15,270 bases of DNA from Planctomycetota bacterium (GTDB lineage: Bacteria > Planctomycetota > MHYJ01 > JACPRB01), in assembly GCA_023261405.1 (NCBI GenBank), contig JAHFOZ010000067.1, positions 1-15,270 of the forward strand, written 5' to 3'. The translations under genes and the position numbers were made by a program. The notes beneath the pieces were generated by a model, which did no database searches, was not told where the DNA came from, and saw only the letters and a list, made by a program, of their open reading frames with translations. Below, one piece after another: positions 6,657 through 15,000 of this stretch (positions are counted from its first letter, which is position 1; the number at the start of each line of letters is the position of its first letter).

Positions 6657-7526
6657 CTAACGACCCGACTTCTCGCGCGGACGCGCGGGCTCCACTTGGC
6701 GGAGGCGGATCACGGTATCCCGCTTCTCCCAGCGGCTCAGTTCGCAGATCACGGTGGTCATGTCCGCGCAGCGGTCCTCCCGTTTCTTGGACAGGAGCTT
6801 CGCGAGGAAGGCCTCCAGGTCGGGGGAGAGGGTCTTCACAAAGTTCCGGATCGGCGGCGCGGGCTCCTTCACGTGCTTCTCCAAGAGCGCGGTCTCGGTC
6901 GTCCCCAGGAACGGGGGGCGCTTCGCGAGGAGCTCGTACATCATCACCCCGAAGGAGTAGATATCGGAGCGCTCGTCGCACTTGAGCCCCTGGACCTGCT
7001 CGGGCGCCATGTAGAGGGGCGTCCCCTCCGTGCGCCGCGCGAATTGCAGGAAGCGGTCCATCTTCGTCTGCCCGAGCGAGAAGTCGATCAGCTTCACCTC
7101 GGTCTTGTCCGAGATCAGCACGTTCTCGGGCTTGATGTCCTTGTGGATGATGCCCTGGGCATGGATGTAGGCCAGCGCCTCCGCGATCTGCCGGAGGATC
7201 GGGAACTCGTACTTATGCACCCGCTCCGGCTGGTGCCACATGGCATACTTGAGATTCTCGCTGTCGAAGAACTCCATCGTGAAGAACGGGGGGTTCACGT
7301 CGTGGTATTCGAAGACCTTGATGATGTTGCGGTGGTCCAGCTTCCGGGTGAGGAGCGCCTCGTGCTTGAACTGCCTGACCTTGCGCGGGCGCTGGGCGTT
7401 CTTCTCCGAGAGGATCTTGAGCGCGAAGAGCTGCCCCTTCGTGTTCACCGCCCGCCAAACCGTCCCGACGCTCCCGTCCTTGATCTTGTCGACGATCTGG
7501 TAGCCCTGGATACATTTGCCCATCAT
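6657..7526 (-). CDS. Soluble Hanks-type serine/threonine protein kinase
   Basis: 289 residues, all kinase domain plus a basic C-terminal tail; there is no membrane segment or sensor domain. Subdomain marks: glycine loop KDGSVGTVW (16-24), ATP lysine K37 (FALKIL), C-helix glutamate probably E56, catalytic loop HKDIKPEN (128-135, D130 and N135 present), metal-binding D148 in LIDFSLG, and MAPEQ (173-177). Two departures from canonical kinases are HKD in place of HRD and DFS in place of DFG; the catalytic Asp residues remain, so activity is likely. Two adjacent ATGs (7526 and 7523) could each be the start. The frame stays open far upstream, antisense to purL, but the promoter at 7539-7567 and loss of homology place the start here. 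It is followed 3 bases later by accA, suggesting an operon. Confidence 0.92.
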   Translation of the reverse strand: MMGKCIQGYQIVDKIKDGSVGTVWRAVNTKGQLFALKILSEKNAQRPRKVRQFKHEALLTRKLDHRNIIKVFEYHDVNPPFFTMEFFDSENLKYAMWHQPERVHKYEFPILRQIAEALAYIHAQGIIHKDIKPENVLISDKTEVKLIDFSLGQTKMDRFLQFARRTEGTPLYMAPEQVQGLKCDERSDIYSFGVMMYELLAKRPPFLGTTETALLEKHVKEPAPPIRNFVKTLSPDLEAFLAKLLSKKREDRCADMTTVICELSRWEKRDTVIRLRQVEPARPREKSGR

Positions 7527-7538
7527 TCGGAACAGAAA

Positions 7539-7567
7539 ATTATGGCCGCAGGATATCGTCAGTTCAA
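7539..7567 (-). promoter_or_regulatory. Promoter of the kinase-accA operon
   Basis: On the minus strand TTGAAC (7567-7562, 4/6) is followed by 17 bases and CATAAT (7544-7539, 5/6 to TATAAT). The expected transcription start near 7532 is about 6 bases from the first ATG (7526), with no Shine-Dalgarno sequence between. It is divergent from the purL promoter in the 147-base intergenic region. Confidence 0.5.
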
Positions 7568-7622
7568 GCGAAAACCCTGAAATCGCGCGAAATCGAGGCA
7601 GCGGATCCCCCGGCGCGGCCTG

Positions 7623-7651
7623 TTGACTCCCCTCCGGGCCTTTGCTATAAG
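7623..7651 (+). promoter_or_regulatory. Promoter of the purL operon
   Basis: TTGACT (7623-7628, 5/6) and TATAAG (7646-7651, 5/6) are separated by exactly 17 bases. This is the best promoter pair in the window. Transcription should begin near 7658, giving a leader of about 16 bases that still includes a purine-rich GGGGGAG (7663-7669) in front of the ATG at 7674. I see no purine riboswitch and no room for one between this promoter and the gene. Confidence 0.65.
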
Positions 7652-7673
7652 GGCGCCCACCCGGGGGAGACGC

Positions 7674-10547
7674 ATGATCTGGCGCGTGGACGTCGCGACG
7701 AAGGAGGGGCTGGTCGACGGGATCGCCCGCGGCGCCCTGTCCGCCCTCCAGGAAGCCGGTCTCCAGGGCCTCTCCCGCGTCCTCGCCGCCCAGGTCTACC
7801 TCCTCGAGGGCGATCTCGACCGCGCCGCCGCGGACCGGGTGGCCCGCGAACTCCTGCAGGACCCCGTGGCGCAGACCTCCACCGTCGTCCCCGCCACGGA
7901 GCCTCCCCCCGTCCCCGCCGGCTTCCGCTCCGTCCTCGTCTTCAAGAAGCCCGGCGTGATGGACCCCGTCGAGGCCAGCGCCCTCAAGGCCGTGGGGGAC
8001 CTGGGCCTGCGCGCCCGGTGCATCCGCACGGGCCTCCGCTACCTCGTGCAGTGCGGGGAGCCGGACGCCCGGCTGCGCGACGCCGCCGCCCGCGTGCTCG
8101 CCAACGAGGCCATCGAGGAGGTCTCCGTGGGCGAGCGGGCTTTCGCCCGTATCGACCTCGGCTCCCCTTATGCCTTCACGCTCGTCCGCGTCCCCATCCT
8201 CGAGGTTTCCGACGACGATCTCCTGAAGCTCAGCCGCCGTATGGGACTCCACTTCACGCTGAAGGAGTTCCACGCGGTCCGCGACTACTTCCGTAAGGAG
8301 GGCCGCGAGCCCACGGACGTCGAGCTGGAGTCCGTCGCCCAGACCTGGAGCGAGCACTGCAAGCACAAGACCTTCACCGGGGAGATCCGCTACAGGGGCC
8401 GGACGATCTCCAACCTGCTCAAGTCCACCATCGCGAAGGCCACCCAGGCCATCGCCGCCCCCTGGTGCGTCAGCGTCTTCAAGGACAACGCCGGCATCAT
8501 CGAGTTTGATGAGACGCACAACGTCTGCTTCAAGGTCGAGACCCACAACCACCCGAGCGCCATCGAGCCCTACGGCGGCGCGAACACCGGGCTTGGCGGC
8601 GTGATCCGCGACATCCTCGGCTGCGGCCTGGGGGCGAAGCCGGTTTGCTCGACCGACGTGTTCTGCGTCGGCCTCCCGGACGCCCGGGAGATCCCGCCTG
8701 GCACGATCCATCCCCGCCGTCTCCTCAAGGGCGTCATGTCCGGCGTGCGCGACTACGGGAACCGCATGGGCATCCCCACGGTGAACGGCGCGGTCTTCTT
8801 CGACGAGCGCTACACGGGGAACCCCCTGGTCTACGCCGGCACCGTCGGGATCCTGCCGAAGGAGATGTCGTTCAAGGAGGTCCGGGCGGGGGACCTGGCG
8901 GTCGTCGTGGGCGGCCGCACCGGTCGCGACGGCATCCACGGTGCCACGTTCTCCTCGGTCGAGCTCCACGACAAGTCCGAGACCGTCTCGAGCGGCGCCG
9001 TCCAGATCGGGAACGCCATCGTCGAGAAGCGCGTGCTCGACACGGTGCTCCAGGCGCGCGACCGCGGGCTCTACCGCGCCATCACCGACTGCGGCGCGGG
9101 CGGGCTCTCGAGCGCGGTGGGCGAGATGGGCGAGAAGACCGGCGCCGAGGTGGACCTGGACCTCGTGCCCCTGAAGTACGAGGGCCTCTCCTACTCGGAG
9201 ATCTGGATCAGCGAGGCGCAGGAGCGCATGGTGATCGCCGTCCCACCGGAGAAGCGAGAGGAACTCCTCGCCGTCTTTGCCGCCGAGGACGTCGAGGCCA
9301 CCGTGATCGGCCGCTTCACCGGCGACGGGACGCTCCGGCTCCGCTACAAGGGGAAGGCGGTCGGGGCAATCGACATGGCCTTCCTCCACGACGGCCTCCC
9401 GAAATTCGAGCGCGAGGCGACCTACACGCCGCCCCCGGTCCGGGAGCTGGATCTTCCGGAGAAGGCATCCTACGGCGAGGACCTGAAGAAGATCCTCTCG
9501 AGCTGGAACGTCTGCTCCAAGGAGTGGATCATCCGGCAGTACGACCACGAGGTGCAGGGCGGCAGCGTCGTGAAGCCGCTCACGGGCGCGGCCAACGACG
9601 GGCCGAGCGACGCCGCCGTGGTGCGCCCCGTCCTCTCCCACTACAAGGGGATCGCGATCGGCTGCGGGATGAACCCCCGCTACGGCGACCTCTCGGCGTA
9701 CGACATGGCCGCCAACGCCATCGACGAGGCCCTCCGCAACGTGGTGGCCGTGGGCGGCGACCCGGCACGCACGGCGATCCTCGACAACTTCTCGTGGGGG
9801 AACCCCGACAACCCGGAGAATCTGGGCGCCCTCGTCGAGGCCGCGCAGGCCTGCCACGACGTCGCGGTGGCCTACGGCACTCCGTTCATCTCCGGAAAGG
9901 ACAGCCTCAACAACGAGTTCCGCGTCGGCGGGAAGACGGTCGTCATTCCCCACTCGCTCCTCGTCTCGGCGATCTCGATCGTCGAGGACGTGCGGAAGTG
10001 CGTGACGATGGATGCGAAGGAGCCCGGGATGCTCCTCCTCCTGGTCGGTGACACGCGGAATGAACTGGGCGGCTCGCACTACCACCTCGTCAACGGAGTC
10101 TCCGGAGGCCACGTCCCGAAGGTTGACCTCCCGGCCGGGAAGAAAGTTCTCCAGGCCATGGCGGCGGCCATCCGGTCCGGCTACGTGCGTGCAGCCCACG
10201 ATCTCTCGGAGGGCGGATTGGCTGTCGCGGCGGCGGAAATGGCGTTCGCCGGAGGATGGGGCGTGATGCTGGAGTTGAAGGACACTCCCGCTCGACCGAA
10301 GTTGCCCTTCGACCGCGATGACGTCCTGCTCTTCTCGGAGAGCCCGTCGCGCTTTCTGGTCGAGGCTTCGCCAGACCCCAGCTGGGGCTTCATCTCCTTG
10401 CTCAAGGGAATGGGCGTTCCCTTCATGCAAGTGGGCAAGGTGACGCTCGACCCGAGGTTTGTCGTAAAGGGCTGCAACGGACAGACGCTCATCGATGAAA
10501 CGATCGCCGACCTCAAGGAAGCCTGGCAGAGGCCGCTCCGATGGTAA
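7674..10547 (+). CDS. purL: Phosphoribosylformylglycinamidine synthase, synthetase subunit with fused PurS-like N-terminus
   Basis: A 957-residue protein that uses ATP and ammonia from PurQ to convert FGAR to FGAM, step four of purine synthesis. Residues 1-66 and about 87-155 look like two PurS-type halves, as in the N-terminal domain of the large PurL (E. coli, 1295 residues). The small PurL of Bacillus (742) lacks them and uses a separate PurS. The catalytic core follows: WSEHCKHKTF (225-234), FKVETHNHPSAIEP (286-299), GGANTGLGG (301-309), CGAGGLSSAVGEMGEKTGAE, YSEIWISEAQERM, then the second half with QYDHEVQGGSVVKP and FISGKDSLNNEF. No glutaminase domain is present; purQ supplies it. The ATG at 7674 has a GGAG core 4 bases upstream; the frame extends to 7623, but that falls inside the -35 box. 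It overlaps the next gene by 7 bases. Confidence 0.96.
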   Translation: MIWRVDVATKEGLVDGIARGALSALQEAGLQGLSRVLAAQVYLLEGDLDRAAADRVARELLQDPVAQTSTVVPATEPPPVPAGFRSVLVFKKPGVMDPVEASALKAVGDLGLRARCIRTGLRYLVQCGEPDARLRDAAARVLANEAIEEVSVGERAFARIDLGSPYAFTLVRVPILEVSDDDLLKLSRRMGLHFTLKEFHAVRDYFRKEGREPTDVELESVAQTWSEHCKHKTFTGEIRYRGRTISNLLKSTIAKATQAIAAPWCVSVFKDNAGIIEFDETHNVCFKVETHNHPSAIEPYGGANTGLGGVIRDILGCGLGAKPVCSTDVFCVGLPDAREIPPGTIHPRRLLKGVMSGVRDYGNRMGIPTVNGAVFFDERYTGNPLVYAGTVGILPKEMSFKEVRAGDLAVVVGGRTGRDGIHGATFSSVELHDKSETVSSGAVQIGNAIVEKRVLDTVLQARDRGLYRAITDCGAGGLSSAVGEMGEKTGAEVDLDLVPLKYEGLSYSEIWISEAQERMVIAVPPEKREELLAVFAAEDVEATVIGRFTGDGTLRLRYKGKAVGAIDMAFLHDGLPKFEREATYTPPPVRELDLPEKASYGEDLKKILSSWNVCSKEWIIRQYDHEVQGGSVVKPLTGAANDGPSDAAVVRPVLSHYKGIAIGCGMNPRYGDLSAYDMAANAIDEALRNVVAVGGDPARTAILDNFSWGNPDNPENLGALVEAAQACHDVAVAYGTPFISGKDSLNNEFRVGGKTVVIPHSLLVSAISIVEDVRKCVTMDAKEPGMLLLLVGDTRNELGGSHYHLVNGVSGGHVPKVDLPAGKKVLQAMAAAIRSGYVRAAHDLSEGGLAVAAAEMAFAGGWGVMLELKDTPARPKLPFDRDDVLLFSESPSRFLVEASPDPSWGFISLLKGMGVPFMQVGKVTLDPRFVVKGCNGQTLIDETIADLKEAWQRPLRW

Positions 10548-11260
10548 GGGCGTTCGCGCTCCTGCTCCTCGCCGGGTGCGCCGCGGCGCGGCCCTCGGAA
10601 GAAGTCACGGTTGTCTCGACCTTCTCCATCGTGGCATACGATCCGGCCACGCAACAGCTCGGCATCGCCGTCCAGTCGAAGTTCATCGCCGTGGGCGCCG
10701 TCGTGCCGTGGGCGAAGGCCGGGGTGGGGGCGGTCGCCACGCAATCCTACGCGAACACCACCTTTGGCCCCAGGGGGCTCGAAATGATTGAGAAGGGCGT
10801 GAAGCCTGACGAGGTTCTCGCGAAACTCCTCGAGGCGGACCCGGGGAAGGAGCGCCGCCAGGCGGGCATCGTCGATGCGAAGGGGCGCTCGGCCACCTTC
10901 ACCGGCAAGGAGTGCCTGGCCTGGGCCGGAGGAGTGAGCGGCGAGAACTTCTGCGCGCAGGGGAACATCCTCGCGGGCGAGGACGTGGTCAAGAACATGG
11001 CGAAGGCCTGGAAGGAGTCGACGGGCGATCTGGGCGAGCGCCTGATCGCCGCTCTGCAGGCCGGCCAGGACGCGGGGGGCGACGTCCGGGGGATGCAGTC
11101 CGCCGCGCTGCTCATCGTTCGTGAAGGCTGGGGCTACGCCGGGCTCAACGACCGCTACCGGGACGTCCGCGTGGACGACCACGCCGAGCCCATCAAGGAA
11201 CTCAAGCGGGTGTACGAGCTCCACCGTAGGAGCTTCCCTCCGCCGAAGGGGGCGAAATGA
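10541..11260 (+). CDS. DUF1028 family (Ntn-hydrolase-like) protein with lipoprotein signal
   Basis: 239 residues. After a short signal (MVRAFALLLLAGC, lipobox LAGC with Cys13) comes a full-length DUF1028 domain. It begins STFSIVAYDPATQQLGIAV (26-44) and continues with FIAVGAVVPWAKAGVGAVAT, QAGIVDAKGRSATFTGKEC, FCAQGNILAGEDVV and RGMQSAALLIVREGWGY. The family is placed in the N-terminal-nucleophile hydrolase superfamily by fold; its substrate is unknown to me. The likely nucleophile is Thr27 (or Ser26), 14 residues after the lipid cysteine, so it would need further cleavage to become N-terminal. The start overlaps purL's stop by 7 bases, with AGAGG 8 bases upstream, and the stop overlaps purQ in ATGA. 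It thus lies inside the purine operon, although its signal points outside the cytoplasm. Confidence 0.88.
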   Translation: MVRAFALLLLAGCAAARPSEEVTVVSTFSIVAYDPATQQLGIAVQSKFIAVGAVVPWAKAGVGAVATQSYANTTFGPRGLEMIEKGVKPDEVLAKLLEADPGKERRQAGIVDAKGRSATFTGKECLAWAGGVSGENFCAQGNILAGEDVVKNMAKAWKESTGDLGERLIAALQAGQDAGGDVRGMQSAALLIVREGWGYAGLNDRYRDVRVDDHAEPIKELKRVYELHRRSFPPPKGAK

Positions 11261-12039
11261 GCGAGGCCCGGGCGATCGTCCTGCGCGCCGCGGGGATCAA
11301 CTGCGAGCAGGAGAGCCGCGCCGCGTGCGAGAAGGTCGGGTTCCGCACCGACGTGCTGCACGTCAACCGCTTCTTCGAAAAACCCGTGCTGTTGAAGGAG
11401 TACCAGTTCCTGATCGTGCCGGGAGGGTTCTCGTACGGGGACGACCTCGGCGCGGGAAAGGTGCTCGCCAATGAACTGAAGATGAAGCTCATGCCGCAGC
11501 TCCGGGACTTCGTCCGGGCCGGCAAGCTCGTGCTCGGGATCTGCAACGGGTTCCAGATCCTCGTGAAGGCCGGGCTCCTCCCCGACCCGCTCGACTCCGA
11601 CTCTTCGCTTCTCACGCTCGCGAACAACGACTCCGGAAAGTACGAAGACCGCTGGATTCGCCTCAAGGTTTCCTCCACGAAGTCCGAATTCTTAAAGATG
11701 GAGGAGGTCATAGAGCTTCCCGTCGCCCATGGCGAGGGGAAGTTCCTCCCGCGCGACTCCGAGGTGTTGCGCCGATGGGAGCAGGGGGGGCAGCTGGTCC
11801 TCAAGTATGTAGGCCCCGAGGACCGCGAAGCCGGCTACCCCTGGAACCCCAACGGCTCCCTCTCGAGCGTCGCCGGGATCTGCGACCCCACGGGAAGGGT
11901 CCTTGGCCTCATGCCGCATCCGGAGCGGTTCCAGGATGCGGTGAACCATCCGCAGTGGACGAGGAGGGGCAGCGACATCCGCCCGGACGGTCTCAAATTC
12001 TTCCTGAACGCGCGTGAGTATGTGAAGAGGAACTTATGA
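11257..12039 (+). CDS. purQ: Phosphoribosylformylglycinamidine synthase, glutaminase subunit
   Basis: 260 residues, a class I glutamine amidotransferase that hydrolyses glutamine and channels ammonia to PurL. The nucleophile is Cys96 in LGICNGFQ; the triad is completed by His221 and Glu223 in LMPHPER. VPGGFSYGDDLGAGK (54-68), AHGEGKF (157-163) and GYPWNPNGS (193-201) are typical. It is longer than Bacillus PurQ (227) and resembles the C-terminal glutaminase domain of the large one-piece PurL. AAGGGGG lies 4 bases before the ATG, which overlaps the previous stop (ATGA). Its own stop overlaps the next start in a second ATGA, so translation of the neighbours is probably coupled. Confidence 0.97.
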   Translation: MSEARAIVLRAAGINCEQESRAACEKVGFRTDVLHVNRFFEKPVLLKEYQFLIVPGGFSYGDDLGAGKVLANELKMKLMPQLRDFVRAGKLVLGICNGFQILVKAGLLPDPLDSDSSLLTLANNDSGKYEDRWIRLKVSSTKSEFLKMEEVIELPVAHGEGKFLPRDSEVLRRWEQGGQLVLKYVGPEDREAGYPWNPNGSLSSVAGICDPTGRVLGLMPHPERFQDAVNHPQWTRRGSDIRPDGLKFFLNAREYVKRNL

Positions 12040-15000
12040 ACCCCAAGCGGGGACCCTCCGCCGATCACCTCGTCACCCATGCCTCCGCCCTCCTCTCCAC
12101 GCTCATTCTTGTCATGGCCGGCTGCGCGCCCCTCACGCCCGGACCCATGATGATGGACGCCCCCCAGCTTGCCCCGAGCAAAGTCGAGGGGGAGAAGCCC
12201 CCCGCCCCGGCCCCCGTGCAGGAGAAGCCGGCCCCCGCGCCGCCCGTCCCGCCGGCCCCGGTCGCCGAGCCCGCCCAGGCCTCGCGCGAGGACTACGTCG
12301 CGCGCCGGAACGTCGAAGTCCTCCTTGACCCGCAGAAGCTCGCCGGGAAGAAGGCCGAGTTCTGGGTCACGGCCGACGGCGGCCAGAACTGGACCAACCA
12401 GGGCGAGAGCGAGCCCGGCCGCGAGAAGGCCGGATTCCTCGCCCCCAGGGACGGCCGCTACGGGTTCATCATCGTCCCCGTGGGCGCCGACGGCCGGCGC
12501 GAGACCACCCCGAAGTCCGGCGACAAGCCCGACCGCTCCGTCGTGGTGGACACCGCGGCGCCCGTCGTCGAGGTCCTCGCCCCCAACGGCGGCGAGATGT
12601 TCGGCGCGGGCCGCTCCACGGTGATCCGCTGGGCCGTCGAGGACGCGAACCTCGCCCCCGCCGGAATCCGCATCGAGGCCACCGAGGGCGGCGGCGTCTG
12701 GGCCGCCCTCGCCAAGGACCTCCCGAACTCGGGACAGTACCACTGGGACATCGGCCAGGCGGCGAGCGCCCGCTTCCGCATCCGCGTCATCGCGCGCGAC
12801 CTCGCGGGGAACATCGGGCAGGACGCCTCCGATAACGATTTCATGGTGGATGGCCTTCCCCCCGACCTCAAGATCAGCGGACCCGCGGCGGCCAACGAGG
12901 TCCCCGTGCGGATCGAGTGGACCGGCACGGACGCCGGGGGCTCGGGCCTCAAGCGCGTGAGCCTCTACGTCACGCGCGACCAGGGCGTCACGTGGAAGCA
13001 TTACGGGGACGACGAGGACCTCCAGTCGCCCTTCCTCTTCACCGACCTGGACGGCGTGGTGGGGTTGCGCCTGGTTGCCGAGGACAAGATGGGCAACGCG
13101 AACCCGGTGCCCGCGCCTGGCATGGGGGCCCAGTGGACGCTCACGCTCGACCGCACGAAGCCCGAGGTGAAGCTCCTTTCGCCGAAGGCGGGCGGATATC
13201 ACGCCGGCGTGCCGGTGGACGTGCTGTGGTCGGCCGTGGACAACATCGATATGCCGGCCAACGGCATCACGCTCTCCTACTCCGACGACGCCGGGAAGAC
13301 CTGGAAGGAGATCGCCCGCGGCGTGAAGAACGACGGCCTGTACAAGTGGGCCCCGCCGAAGACGGCCGGGACGGACTACCGGTTCAGGATCGCCGCCACG
13401 GATTTCGCAGGAAACGTGCGCGAGGTCGTGAGCGAGCGGTTCGGGATCGACGACGCCGTGCCCGAGGCCCGCGCCATCTCTCCCGACGGGTCGAGCTCCA
13501 ACACCGTGCAGATCAACTACGAGATCAAGAACAAGGGGAGCGCGCCCATCAAGCGGGTCACGCTCTACTACCGGCCCGAGGGCATGAAGGAGTGGCTCAA
13601 GTACGGCGATGATCCGGACGCGGCGTCGCCCATGAGCTTCGCCAAGGCGGACGGGAAATACGGGATCACCGTGACCTGCGCCACGGAGTCGGGCCTGAAG
13701 AGCGACTTCGTGCAGAAAGCCCCCGAGGAGGGCGTGGAGCCGCAGCTCCAGCTCCGGATCGACGCCACCCCGCCCCAGATCAGCCTCGAGACGTTCTCCG
13801 GCGGCGGCTACGCGATGGCCGGCGCGGTCGCGGACATCCTGTGGAAGATGGTGGAGCCGAACCCGGACCTGCGCGGGCTCAACATCTATCACTCGCCCGA
13901 CGGCGGCGGGACGTGGAACGTCGTGGCCGCCAACATCGATCCCACGAAGGGCTCCCACCGCTGGACGGTGCCGCCCTCGCTCGGTTCCAGGCACCGCATC
14001 AAGCTGGTCGTGTCGGATGCGTTCGGGAGCAAGGCAACGGCGGAGTCGGAGCGGCCGTTCACGATCGACTCCGATTTGCCCACGGTGGCGCTCGTGGAGG
14101 CCCTCCCCGCGGTCGTGAGGTCCACGCAGGTCGCGCTGAAATACAAGGCCGCTGATCTGACCTCGGGCATCGACCGCGTGATGCTCTACGGGCGCAAGAC
14201 GGGCGGGAAGGAACCCTACAAGCTGCTCGCGGAGACGAAGAACGCGGAAGGGTCGATGGAGGCCGGCGTCCCGAGCGAGGGGCCCTGGGGATTCCTCCTC
14301 ATCGCCGCGGACGCCGCGGGGCATCTCTCCGGGGACTTCGAGAAGAACCCCAAGCCGGATTTCTTCATCGGATTCGATCAGGGGAAACCCGAGATCAGGA
14401 TCAGGAGCGCCATGACCCCCGGCGGCAAGAAGGCGTTCATCAACAGCAGTTGGGAAGTGGAGTGGCTGGCCACCGACGCCTACTCGCCGCCCGAGAAGAT
14501 CGCCGTAAGGATCGAGTACTCGTCGGACAACGGGAAGACCTGGTTCTCCGCCGTGGCCCGGGATCAGAATGCCGGCGCAGTCCCCGACCCGAAGACCGGC
14601 GTCGTGCCCCGTGATCAGAACACCGGGCGGCGGGACCTGCGGCCCTGGTTCCATACCGGGAAGCATTACCGCATCCGCCTCACCGCCATCGACGAGGCCG
14701 GCAACGAGGCCGAGGAAACCACCGAGGACTTCGATCCGGGCGAGGTGCCGCTCCCCAGCCTGGCCCTGCGGGGGATTGACGAGGGGCGTCATTACGTGGC
14801 CGGAACGAGCGTCATGGTCCTCTGGGTCTCGTCGGACAAGATCATCCGGGAGGCCGCGCTGGAACTCTCCCGGGACGGGGCCAAGACCTGGGTTCACCTC
14901 GCCACGATGCACACCCCTTCGCTGCGGGTCACGATGCCGGAGAAGGATGGACGCTATCACCTCCGGGTCCGGGCCACGGATTCCATGCAGCGCCTGCTCT

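Noticed and set aside
5829..7580. 583-residue plus-strand frame opposite accA and the kinase
   Set aside because: Same reason: shadow of two clear genes, low-complexity composition, no family signature.
7527..10430. Apparent 1257-residue reading frame on the minus strand that joins the kinase to sequence antisense to purL
   Set aside because: The extra part is the complement of purL's conserved coding sequence, is unlike any protein family, and crosses the kinase promoter. It reflects the scarcity of stop codons in GC-rich DNA.
11835..14960. 1041-residue open frame on the minus strand opposite purQ and the repeat lipoprotein
   Set aside because: It is rich in Arg, Gly, His and Asp/Glu with no domain order, as expected for an antisense shadow. 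The plus strand carries a signal peptide and repeats in the same region.
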